From Lactifluus volemus (taxonomy: Eukaryota > Basidiomycota > Agaricomycetes > Russulales > Russulaceae), in NCBI GenBank assembly GCA_022376515.1, contig WTXI01000531.1, forward strand, positions 1-18,649: a stretch of DNA of 18,649 nt, read 5' to 3'. Every line of letters starts with the position of its first letter. The stretch's first letter is position 1. Both the position numbers and the translations under genes were made by a program. The notes under the pieces are model-generated. The model was given only the letters and a program-made list of their open reading frames with translations. It made no database searches and was not told the DNA's origin. Shown one piece after another: positions 8,919 to 18,649 of this stretch.

Positions 8919-11900
8919 ATGGAGCTTGCTCCTGCTCAGACGAGTGCCGCTACGGATGACCTTCCAAGGCCTTCTTGGTCCTCCACCCCTCGCCCAACTG
9001 TCATCACTTCACTCTCTACTCATGTACCCCCAAGCACGACAGACCATGGCTCCTTCCCTTCTTCCTCGTTATCGCCTCAATCCTACTCCTCGCCATGGTT
9101 GCAATCACCCGATTTGACCTACTCGGACCTCGTAGCCCCACATCAGGTACGTATCCGAACCGACCGGTCCTTTCGACCGCTCACTCCGCTTGCCGTTCTC
9201 TGTAGTCAACTATATCGTCTTTACCTCATGGTCACAATTGGGCGGACGTACCCTTAAACCCGGAATTATTTGCCCATTTCACCGCTGCAGGCGTTCTCGG
9301 AGACATCGCGGGAGCCTTGAACGGCTTACCACCAGGTTTCACATTACCTCCGCGCATGCAACCGCCCCCATTCCATCCGGTTGACGCTCATGATTCTCGG
9401 CAAGGCAACTCAAGCAATGCACCCTTCGCATCATCGTCGCACCTATACCAGAAGCCAGACTATCAATCCCACCCAAGTTTGGCATCTTCACCATACCACC
9501 ACAGGCCAAACTTGCGTCGCCCCGATCCGCTAGATATCTCACCCCCGGCACCTCCACTGACCGATGCGATACACCAGGGCCTTTCCAACGGAAAGAGTGT
9601 CATGCGTGGTGGGGATGTTGGAACTCATTCGAGACAAGGCTCTGCAGGTCTGTCGTCTTGACATCTCCCCTTCTTCTAGTTATCACTAAAACATTTGAAC
9701 AGGTTCTGCCGTGTCATCAACGTACTTGCCCCCTTCCTACAACACCTCGTCTGGCTATGAATACATCCCCGATATCGCGGCTGGCCGATCAAATGCTGGC
9801 CTCCATCCGACGTTGTGGATGTCCCCGACTTCGACGTCGCCCTCGACGCCTAGTATCGAATCGTATACATCATTCCATCCTGTGACGATGACACGAGACG
9901 CAAGGACCCCCTCCTCATCCGAGCTCCACAGAACATCGGCTAATAAGCGCTTTGATGATTCACCCGAGTCTCCTGGAGCCACCGTCCGTCAAGAATCCTC
10001 TTCCATGTTCAGTGATATTCTGTCAGATAGTCTCTTCGGTTCTCGACATGGAACGGACGGCGCCAGTACCTTCCCCTCTCCCGTGCTCTCGGGCTCACCT
10101 GACCTGCATTCAACGGCACTATCGCCGACAGATGCTGGCCAGTGTGACCCTGAACAACTAGCCAAGGAAGATCCACTTGCGGCACAAGTGTGGAGGATGT
10201 ACACCCGAACCAAAGCAAACTTGCCACATGCTCATCGTATGGAGAATCTGACATGGCGGATGATGGCTCTGGCCCTGAGGAAGAAGAAAGATGAGGAGAC
10301 CAAGCAGAACGAACCGGTGGGTGAGCTGGAACGAGCGGGGGTGCAAGTTAAGAAGGAACCAGGGGAAGATCTTCCCTCTCCGACCACTGGAGATAATAAA
10401 GAGGTTGAAGAACGTGGTCGTCGCATAGATAAAGGAAAGGCCCGGGTAAGCGTAGTCGGATTTGATGGGGCGAACCAGGATTGCACGGAAGACGATGAGT
10501 GAGTGGCGTCATCTCGCTCAACTATTGTTCTTTTCTCGCGTTAATTCCTCGTCGTAGTGAGATTGTTCCAATGGACTGGAGGGCCATGAGTCGATCTCGA
10601 TCTCGCGTTCCCATGGACTGGAGACCAAGTAGCCGCTCAAGGTCCCGTCCGCCGCCAACAACGGGTATACAGTTCGATACTGTCTTATCGCACCCCGAGC
10701 GCTTCGCATTTCCGTCTCTCGAACACCCATCTGACTCCAAGTCTTCGGATATGCATGGCCTCCTCAGACCCTCCGTCGGTGACAAGCTGGATCTCAAACC
10801 CCAGGATCCGACCCGTCAACTTCATCCAACGTCCCAATCGGCCCTGGTCGACACAGTCCCACCGCTTCGACTGCCCAGAACCCGTGGCCCCTTCCCACTC
10901 TTCACGAACACGTCAGCCATACTCCCCCAGGAATCTTCCCCACCGGTCCCCACGGGACGCGATACTCTTATCCTACTCCCCCCAATCATCAGTCCGAACC
11001 GCAATCGTATGGAGGTCACCCCTCGTCTCTACCGTCCATCGGAATACACGGTCCATCGCGAACGGCTACCTCTAACGCCGCACCACTGGCGCAGCGCTCA
11101 TTCCCCAGGCACGTGCGCAAGACGAGTTTCGATCACACGGTCTCAAAGGACGGTATTTTGGCTGGCATATCAGGGAGGCATCAGGTAGATGGTCGACCGC
11201 GGTTGACTCTTATAGGGACTAAACGCAGAGCTGATGCTCCCCACGTTGAGAGTATGCTCCGTGCCGATCCTCCCAGTGTTCATACCTCACCTTTGGTGGA
11301 ATCGCCGGACGTGGTTCAACAACACTTCTCCTCTCTCTCTCACCATCAACTGCCACCGACTTCCCATCATGTTCCAGCTACCTCGTTCCCCTCTGCGCCG
11401 TTTGACTTTACGGTCCCCGGATACGATGCCTTGTTCGAATTGCACGCCACCCAATCGCTCCCTCACGATTATTCCTCCATCCTGGCTTCTGTTGACGGTT
11501 CCCGGCACACTCCATCATATCACGAACATTCGCATCCCACCCTATCCACGACTTCGTACTCACCGCACACGAGCCCCCCTCTGGCACCCAATGAGGGTTT
11601 GTCCGCAGCAGCAGCAGCAGCATCCGCGGTAGCAGAAAGTTACGTCCGCTTGAATGGAGCTAATTTAGCCGTGGATGATCCGGGTATGGAGTACACGAAT
11701 TTAATTGGCGTAATGTATGCCAATGGCGTTGATACCGCAAACCTGTCGCATCAACCCTTCACACACGTGGATCCCACTCAAATCTTACCGGTGGAACCCG
11801 GGGAGAACGGGTTTTCGAGCTTACACACTAGCCCTTCAAGTGATGGGTGGGGCAATGGGTTCATCTCCAGTGCAGCTGCATCTCCCGAACCCCGCGACGT

Positions 11901-12759
11901 GTCAAACGCATCTAGTCCGCCCTCTGCCGAGGGTTCATCCACTGCTCCCCGCCAAGTCGTCCGGAAGATTTCGTCAACGAAGCGGATTCAGGATGCCGTT
12001 GCGCGCTCTGCCATCGCGCGGAAGAAATCGACAGCCGGCGTCGACCCACCGACCACGCACCTGCGCTCGTCGACGAGCACTCCCGACCTTACCTCTGGAG
12101 TCACCAACGGTAACTCCAAGGGTGAGGATGGGGAAACGGCGCCAACAGTTTGCACGAATTGCCAGACGACGAATACACCGTTATGGCGGAGGGATCCAGA
12201 GGGGCAGCCTCTGTGTAAGTGGATCCGTAGAGAGTAATCCGCAGGTGCAGCGCTGATCGCACGTTTATCTCTAGGCAACGCTTGCGGACTGTTTTATGTA
12301 GGGGATTCCTTATCTACAGACGCCGAATTCAGCTAACTCGTGTCCCCCGCCGATTTACAGAAATTGCACGGGGTTGTCAGGCCTCAATCTCTCAAGACTG
12401 ACGTGATCAAGAAGCGGTCAGCCATTATCTCTCTTTTTGATCCCGTTAAAACTATTGTTGCTGATTATGGGTCCTCCACTTATCTCTTCAGGAACCGGGC
12501 CTCAGGCGCGCCAAACTCGGGTGCCCGCAAGAACAACTCGGTCCTGCCGAAGATTGCCTCGTCCTCCACACGGCCGCGCTCGTCGACGACGAGTAACACG
12601 CCGGTCGCTCTTCCGGGCTCTCGTTTGTCACCCGGAAGCCGGGTGGGCCCAAGTGCGACCATGGCGGGATCATCCTTGGCCCTGAAGCGGCAAAGACGGA
12701 CCTCCACAGGCGGGCCTGGAGGCGTGATACGCAAACTCATGGAAGGTGCGGGCACATGA
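8919..12759 (+). CDS. AreA/NIT2-type GATA zinc-finger transcription factor
   Basis: Likely nitrogen-regulation activator that binds HGATAR sites in the nucleus. Exons: 8919-9146, 9206-9647, 9703-10498, 10558-(see below)-12214, 12275-12297, 12361-12416, 12492-12759. The finger is C-X2-C-X17-C-X2-C (about residues 1005-1029) with TPLWRR and NACGLFY, followed by the AreA-like basic tail [20 protein letters not shown]. At about residues 383-415, [26 protein letters not shown] matches the fungal DUF1752 motif of AreA proteins. Between them lie two PMDWR..SRSRSR repeats (about 493-519) and long Ser/Pro-rich stretches with a six-Ala run. The frame changes between 10783 and 10930: either a weak 47-nt intron (10884-10930, total 1140 residues) or one missing C in the run at 10799-10802 (1156 residues). 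AreA's usual C-terminal NmrA-contact end is not evident. The start is the first in-frame ATG. Confidence 0.85.
12275..12297 (+). other. 23-nt microexon inside the GATA finger
   Basis: Between introns 12215-12274 (donor GTAAGT) and 12298-12360, this exon encodes the end of the third zinc cysteine codon plus NACGLFY, and so carries the fourth zinc ligand. Skipping it would remove two zinc ligands, so correct recognition of this tiny exon is essential for DNA binding. Confidence 0.85.
12417..12491 (+). other. 75-nt in-frame intron after the GATA basic tail
   Basis: GT at 12417 and CTTCAG ending at 12491 join IKK to RNRASG, the usual continuation in AreA-type proteins. The intron is 75 nt, a multiple of three, and has no stop in frame. 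Retention would insert 25 residues directly after IKKR without changing the rest of the protein. Confidence 0.75.
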
Positions 12760-13263
12760 GCCAATATTTACGTCATGTGGCAGGACTTTGTCTAGTCTAC
12801 ACCAGCCGTTTTTTCCCTTCTTATCTACCCCATGTTTTGCTCCCACCCCTGTTGTAATCTTTTTCGCTCTTGCCTTTACTTACTAGAGGGTCGCGGGTTC
12901 GGGCCCTGTACTCATGTCACTCATTCTGCCAGAGTTCGAGGAGATGATGTACGAGAGACGTCACTAGCTAATTGGATATTCTAGAATCGCTCAACTATTA
13001 TGCTATATCTTGGGCGCCCTTTCCCTGTTGTCTCGCGTTGTATGTTCCCTCCTTCAAACCTCCTTTTCTCCCTATCATGACGTTCACGATGAATAAATGG
13101 GTATCACGAATATACATATATATATACGTGTGTATCATCAGCAAGTGGTATATAAATTCATCAGCCAATAACCCATAAACCGGCGAGAAGTAGCATAAAA
13201 TAGTCAAGACAAGCCCCATCATGATAACGCACTGTAGGGGGGGGGTTGGTCAAGGGAGGAGAC
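12760..13263. other. Intergenic region between convergent genes
   Basis: This holds the 3' ends of the GATA gene (plus) and the Sec7-PH gene (minus). An AATAAA at 13092-13097 on the plus strand could serve the GATA transcript. A TA-rich microsatellite lies at about 13110-13127. A G8-9 run near 13240 is next to the Sec7-PH stop. No gene or RNA is recognised. Confidence 0.5.
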
Positions 13264-16200
13264 CTAGGCATCACTCTCGTCGTTGGCATCCGCCTGCGCC
13301 AGCTCCCGGCGATGGCTCCCAAATGAAACTGCAGGCGAATCGACGGTGACGGGCGAGCTTTCCTCGCGCCCAGTGATGGTCCTTGAATGCGAGCGTCCCT
13401 TGCGTTTGCCCTTGGAGGATCCGTGTGCAAGGTCGGTGCGCAGCGCACGTTCCAGGGCTTTCTCGCCGCGCTTCTTGAACCGCAGCGCCATGGCCGCCTG
13501 CAGCGAGTCGATATAAGACTCGTACTTGACGTGCTCGGCGAGCAAGTAGTGCGATTTTTCTCCCAATTGCTGAGCGCCTTCGCTGCGCTCTGAGAACGCG
13601 AAGGATACTGAAGGGGAAGGGAGGAGAAAATGAGGGAGATGCGTCAGGAAAGAGGGATAAAAGTACGTACCAGTGTCATCATCGGTCCTCGGAGTTCGTT
13701 GTGTTCTTGCAGCTCTTGCGTGAGAGCCTCGACGTGCTTTTTGAGCGCGTCTAACTGCGTCTCCTCGTCGTGGGTGCTTGATACTGAAGGCGCGAGAGGG
13801 GCTTCCATTCGCTGATATTCGTGCGGTCCAACCATGACGCGCCGCCGGTGCGCACCGTCGACGTACCGTCCTTGCGGCTGAACAGACTGTGATTGCTGCG
13901 TCCGCTACGGACACTAGCGTTGTCCGTAAAGTCACGGATGCGGATCGACTCGTCGTCTGACTGCGATCGCCCGTGCTGTATCACATCGCTGACCCGATTC
14001 CAACCGTATTCCATGTTGGAGACGCCACCGGCTAGCGGTTCCTTGCTTTGCCGTGCCGCCCAATAGTTGCATGTCTGCACCCACTCGTTCACGAGTTCTT
14101 CTGTTCCCGCTGGAAGAAATAAACAGCGCCACTGGCCAACGTGAGTACCATACAATGTGGGCGTTGCCGATTATAGCCTGGTGGGGGTAGAGCGTGTGCC
14201 AAAGAATGGGCGAGCTGCAGCGTGCCAACGTGGTTGGCATTTTCCTACGAACGTTCGTTAGCACGCCCCATCCTCATGCCGTTAAAATTAATAACACACC
14301 AGCCAATTCCCACCTCCAACTACACGCTGTCCGGCACTACCGTGCTCGCCGAATGTAAACATATTGAGCTGTCCCTTTTGTATGACAACAAACACGTCCA
14401 ACCAGGCTTTGCTTTTTGCACGCTTTCCCACAGATTCGTTATACTGCTTACGGCACAGTTTTCCTTCCTTTGCCCAAGGGGGGCCGAGTAGCGCAAGCTC
14501 TGCGTCCGAAATGCTGATCGTCGTATCTAGCGAATCCTCGCTACCCTCGCTTCGATCGTCGTCCTCTTGCGTCTCGCGGATAATCGTATGTGAGAGGTTG
14601 GAGGCAAAACCGAGGGCAGGTGTTAAAAACGACATCATAGAGCCGATAATATTCTGCCTCGCATTATTCAGTTATTCAGGACGGTAAAATCGATATAGAC
14701 GCACCTCATGAGCGGATGTTGCAAAGCTGGGAGCGGGGCTCGTACGTCCGTCGATGCTGCTGTTACTGCTGTACGGACTTATCCCATTGGGCGCGCCAAG
14801 GATGGATTGGATACCGCGAATACTTCCGCGCTTAAAGGTTGTCAGACGGTCTTGCGGAGCGCGTAGACTACGATTGCGCGTCAACCCAGTAGGGTTGAGG
14901 ACGAGGTTGACGTTCGCGAATTGAGAGGCTGTAGAACCTGCTGACTCTTGATCGCATTGTACATGTCCTGCACAGAATTTGAGCAACGACGATTCCCTAT
15001 CAGAATAGACCGTACCTTGAGCAAACTCTCCAAGTCACCTCCCAGTTACGGTCGTAGACGACAGATGACACAGTGTACTTGGAGTCTTTGCCTCTGCAGC
15101 GCTGGTCGTTGATGCTGGCACAGACGCTGTACTGTCATTCGCAGGGAGGCGGCATTCATCACACTTGGCGATGCAACGAACAGATTGGCTAGAGCAGCAT
15201 CACGACTGATGCTATTCCAGCTTGTGATGCTATCACTGCGCTTGGCCTGCGAGCGCGCCATGCTCGCACCGATATCACTTCCTTCAGATCCGGGTCCACG
15301 CAAGCTGTCCACATCCACGACATCCCGTTCACCTTGCACAAGATCTGAGGAGGAGCCTTGCACAGAACGATTGGGCTGGAGCTGCATTTGAATCGTAAAA
15401 AGCGTGTTGCGGACAAACTGAGCACGTGACATGCGGGTAGTCAATTCTGCGACATGCAAGTCGGTGTTCAGAAGAAGTAGTGAATAAGCCACGGCATGGA
15501 CGACGCCTAACAAGAATAAAAATTGTGAGCGTGAATAAATGCAACCATATGCGGGGAATGCCTACTAGGGTTACCGAAGAGACTACCCGGGTTGCAATCC
15601 CAGTAGCGTCTAGAAAACTCTTCCAGTATGCGGTCCACTTGCTGGGTCTCCGCCTTGAGAAACAGTTTGGCGCACAGACGCCTACAACGAACTAGTTAGC
15701 ATCAATTCAATCCCAGGCGTGAAGGTCGCACCTGAAGGCTAAGTCAAGTCGTAATCCGGCGAAATCGAAATTGTCCATGTAGTGCCGCAGAGCGGCCTTA
15801 TTCACGCGCCCACTATACAAAGAGATTGGGACACGATGAGGTATTAATCACCCCAGACAAATGAACAAGAACATACATTCCGCCGAGCCACTCAGCGATC
15901 TTCTCCTTTGCCAAGAAGCCCTCGTCTTCATCCCAAGCACGTTTTGCAGATTCCTTGCCACGGACCTCGACTTCTTCTGGGTCTGTAGGCCCCAAGCTAT
16001 CAGACGGTAACCGGCGAATTTGCTGGCTCGGGCCTGCAGTGAGATCTTGTTGCGATAGCGCAGATCGAGGCGGAGAGACGATGGTTGGTACTAACGACGG
16101 TTCCGAGTTGGATGCCGTGGAGCGGTTATTCACCATCAGGCGATCACGGGGTTCTAACGGGGTGGATACGTTGCGTGGGCCCAGAGGGCGAATACCCCCG

Positions 16201-18031
16201 CTGGGGAATGGCCGTTGTGAGGGGGAGGTACGTGAGGCACCTCCAGTTAATAACGTAGGTGAGCGACGAGACACGGTCGCGTCTGGTGGTTCCATGCTGA
16301 TTCTCATCCCATCCGAGTCTGGCGCATGAGCAATGATGGTTGGGTTTGGCTTCGAAAGTAGTCGAGGCGATGATGCCGCCCGTCCAGTGTCGGGTTGCGG
16401 CGATGTGGAGGTAGTTGGTTCGGCACTCTGCATGCGTAGCCGTTGAGATGGTGTAGACGTAGACGGCACTTGAAGGTCCAGCGTGCTCGGCGTGACCGAA
16501 TCTTGATCAAGCTGTGACAGTTCTCCATTAAAGTTGGAGAGAATGCCACGTATAGTAGAGTCCCAGCCCATCGAATCTTCACTACGCTTCCCGAGTGCAT
16601 TGGCGGGTGGTGGTACAACTGCCAAAGTGGGGTTCGTGGGCTTCTTATTGAAGTCTGCCTCACCCACTGACATACTTCGACGTTTGCCGTGACCCATTAC
16701 CCTGAGCGGCTGCACCATGGCATCACGGGGGCGTAATGTCATCTCAGCAGTAGGCGACTGGGGCGACGACTCTGCGAGTTCGACGATAAGTGATGGGTTG
16801 TTGATCGAAACGCCGCCATCATCATTGTTGTTAACTTCAGTTTGAAGTGGAGGTAGGGGCTTTGATATACCCGATGTGGCTCGAATGGTGTTTGGTAGGG
16901 AAGAAGTCATGGGAGAGTCTGATGCGAGAGGTGCAACGGGAGAAGCGCGGTCTCCCGGTAAGGGAGGTACTGGCGGAGGTGATTGAACCATTCGCCGTGA
17001 TGCGTCAGTTTTCTGTAGGAAGATGCGTCAAATCGGAGGCTACGGGGCTGAAAAGGACAACGAACTGAGCGTTCGCGCGTTGTGTTCTGACCCAGGAACC
17101 TGCCCCAAAATGTACTCGTCTTTTGCCGAACGGAAGATTTCGAATTCTGTGTGGTCTTCAGTATCCCTCGCGGGGCAGGATACGACTGGACACTTGCCTT
17201 GGCGGTCCCGTCGTCGCGTGCTGGGCTCGTCAGCACCCAATCAGCGCCACCGCCGGATGGAGCAGAAGATTGCATGGACTTAGGGACCTTGGCTTTTGAC
17301 ATAGCCGTCGAAGCGGGGCCGGAATAACCAGAGGATGAAGTAGAGGATCTTTGTCGGGTTCGCGGAGCAGGGTCAGGAGGTGCATGTAAGCTTGTAGGTA
17401 ATGGCGGTGCAGATTCCTGGCGCTTATCCTTGGTGACGAGTTGCGATGGTAGTACAGTTCCTCTCTGTTTGGCCTTGCGGACGAGAGTAGCGAGGTCTGG
17501 ACTACTCGCGGTTCCCTGGGATCTATACATAGAGCGACGGCGTGTTTGATACTCCGGGTCTTCAGCGTCATAAAAGAGATCATTAGAAGAAGAAGAAGCT
17601 GATGTTGATACGGAAGCGGGAGGTCGGCAAGATGAGGAAGGAAGTGAACCTTTGAGTTGTGTGGAGGCCGAGGATGACATGGCAGGATTGACCGCGGGTT
17701 GAATCACACTTTGGGGTCGGGAAGAAGTCGGTGGAGAGAGTGTGGAGGAAGATGAAGTGGAAGATGAAGAGCAAGTCTGTAATTTGACAGTGACTGGCGA
17801 GTCTTCCAGTTCGCCTAATGAATCGACATCAATACCCTCTTTGATTACCATCGTTCCACCCGCTTTCAATGCTTGTTCAAAATTCATGTCAACGCGAGGC
17901 CCGCGTCGAGTATTGCTTTCTACACGGGTCCGGTTGCGATCACCAGGATGTGCTCCTTTCGGATCAAGTCCCGTTGGGAAAGAGGATGGCGGAACAGGCG
18001 GACGTGGTGCGGTTGATAGACTACGAAGCAT
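13264..18031 (-). CDS. Sec7-PH ARF guanine nucleotide exchange factor (Syt1-like), with apparent frameshifts
   Basis: Likely activates ARF GTPases at Golgi or endosomal membranes. Exons on the minus strand: 18031-17066, 17012-15877, 15812-15732, 15681-15575, 15506-15016, 14967-14705, 14653-14300, 14244-13671, 13607-13264; introns are 48-68 nt. The first ~680 residues are a Ser/Pro-rich, probably disordered region. The Sec7 domain (about 680-810) shows AKRAWDEDEGFLAKEKIAEWLGG, the glutamic-finger region KAETQQVDR (Glu about 739) and SLLLLNTDLHVAELTTRMSR. The PH domain (about 1076-1190) shows WAKEGKLCRKQY, AWLDVFVVIQKGQLNMF and GTEELVNEWVQTCNYW. Coiled coil follows (THDEETQLDALKKHVEALTQ), then a basic tail. 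Expected length is about 1440 residues if seven missing bases are allowed for (see findings); as written the frame breaks after the Sec7 domain. The start at 18031 is the first in-frame ATG. Confidence 0.85.
13550..15180 (-). other. Cluster of seven one-base frame breaks in the Sec7-PH gene
   Basis: Frame changes fall at about 15144-15146 (position least certain), 15070, 15036-15039, 14885-14887, 14106-14110, 13798-13801 and 13555-13559. Each needs one extra base, and most lie at a short run of the same base (for example GGGG at 13798-13801 and TTTTT at 13555-13559 on the plus strand). The protein on both sides of each is collinear with what the family looks like, for example VVYDRNWE then DLESLLK, and FFQ then GTEELVNEW. 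Confidence 0.75.
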
Positions 18032-18282
18032 CTCCGCACACACACCTCCGACGATGATGACGGCAAAAAATTTCAAGGGAAAAAAAAAAAGCGGCGGAGG
18101 GAAAGTGGCCACCAGGGTCTGCCACGTCGGTTCTACTAGTATCGATCCCTTTCATCCCTGAACAGGCACTTGCCGTTTTTTTTGATTGGATTTGATTTAA
18201 CTGAACTAGTCTAGTCTAGTGTAGGAACTAACAACTGTAGCCTAGTAAACTGCACAGCGTAACTCAAGTTTTTTGTTATGGC
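18032..18282. other. Short intergenic region, promoter side of the Sec7-PH gene
   Basis: This 250 bp lies between the Sec7-PH start codon and the stop of the next minus-strand gene. It contains an A10 run at 18081-18090, a T run at about 18177-18184 and a small repeat of CTAGT units at about 18205-18222. The Sec7-PH promoter must be compact or overlap the neighbouring 3' end. Confidence 0.5.
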
Positions 18283-18649
18283 TTATTGGGTTTCCAACTC
18301 TCGGCGCAAAGTCTGATCATCATCATGATCATCATCGGCCACTGCTTTCCGCCCCGCATCGTCGTCAGGTCCGATTACATCACTCTCCCCTTGCACCTCT
18401 GACGGGGATATGTCGCCTTTCTTTTTATGCGTGTGTCCATTCGTAATATCCTCGGGAGCTCCAGATGCGAACGACTCGCTCAGCGAGCTCACCGTGGTCA
18501 CTGCCATGTCAAGGACCGCTTCGACACGTCTCCGTAGCAACTCACTATTGCTGTCAACCGTCTGTGCATGCTGTCAACGACAGGAAATCCAGGCCATGCG
18601 GGAATAAAGGGACATACCATAGAAAGCAGCTTAATTCGAGCCTCGCATC
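18283..18649 (-). CDS. C-terminal part of an unidentified gene, cut by the window edge
   Basis: Two exons are visible on the minus strand: 18649-18618 (continuing beyond the window) and 18570-18283, joined across a 47-nt intron with a GTATGT donor and a GACAG acceptor. The spliced frame reads EARIKLLSM then HAQTVDSNSELLRRRVEAVLDMA, a continuous amphipathic helix, which supports the junction. The last ~60 residues are acidic and low-complexity with a KKK patch and an Asp/His-rich run, ending in ELETQ. No domain is recognised. It could be the tail of a coiled-coil subunit of some complex. It runs in the same direction as the Sec7-PH gene, 250 bp upstream of it. Confidence 0.65.

Noticed and set aside
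13264..18031. Calling the Sec7-PH locus a pseudogene or two separate genes
   Set aside because: All frame breaks are one missing base in the same direction, splice sites are intact and the domain order is continuous, which fits sequence error better than decay or separate genes.
1..18649. CRISPR arrays, bacterial operons, ribosomal RNA, secondary-metabolite clusters or viral sequence
   Set aside because: Nothing of the kind is visible; the coding logic is that of an intron-rich fungal nuclear genome.

Overview
The window looks like nuclear DNA from a basidiomycete fungus, probably Agaricomycotina. Genes are cut by many short GT-AG introns (39-75 nt). The recognisable products are a signal peptide peptidase, an AreA/NIT2-type GATA factor with its N-terminal DUF1752 motif, and a Sec7-PH ARF exchange factor of a kind I know from basidiomycetes. 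All assignments come from reading the sequence; no database search was run.

Layout. 1-2065 has no gene I can support. 2123-3622 (copy A) and 3838-5296 (copy B) are tandem plus-strand signal peptide peptidase paralogues with seven exons each and all six introns at matching positions. The last exon of copy B is interrupted at 5236/5237 by a ~1.03 kb DNA transposon (5237-6266) with 12-bp terminal inverted repeats and a 7-bp target-site duplication. Its original 3' end and flank lie stranded at 6267-6600. 6600-8590 is gene-poor. 8919-12759 (+) is the GATA factor. It faces the Sec7-PH gene (13264-18031, minus) across ~500 bp. At the right edge, 18283-18649 (minus) holds the 3' end of an unidentified gene.

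Main points. (1) Removing the transposon plus one target-site copy restores an ungapped 45-nt alignment to copy A, so the insertion is well established. The inserted DNA supplies the last 19 codons and stop of copy B, which now ends KKSK, a canonical KKxx ER-retrieval signal; copy A has no such ending. (2) The transposon carries a GC-rich, frameshifted fragment of another coding sequence. (3) The 3' half of the Sec7-PH gene needs seven single-base frame corrections, all in the missing-base direction and mostly at short homopolymers; the GATA gene may need one. Under-called bases in the assembly are at least as likely as gene decay. (4) The GATA finger is split over three exons with a 23-nt microexon, followed by a 75-nt in-frame intron without stops.

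The genes do not form a pathway. They are intramembrane proteolysis in the ER (two copies), nitrogen-type transcription control, and ARF-dependent membrane traffic.
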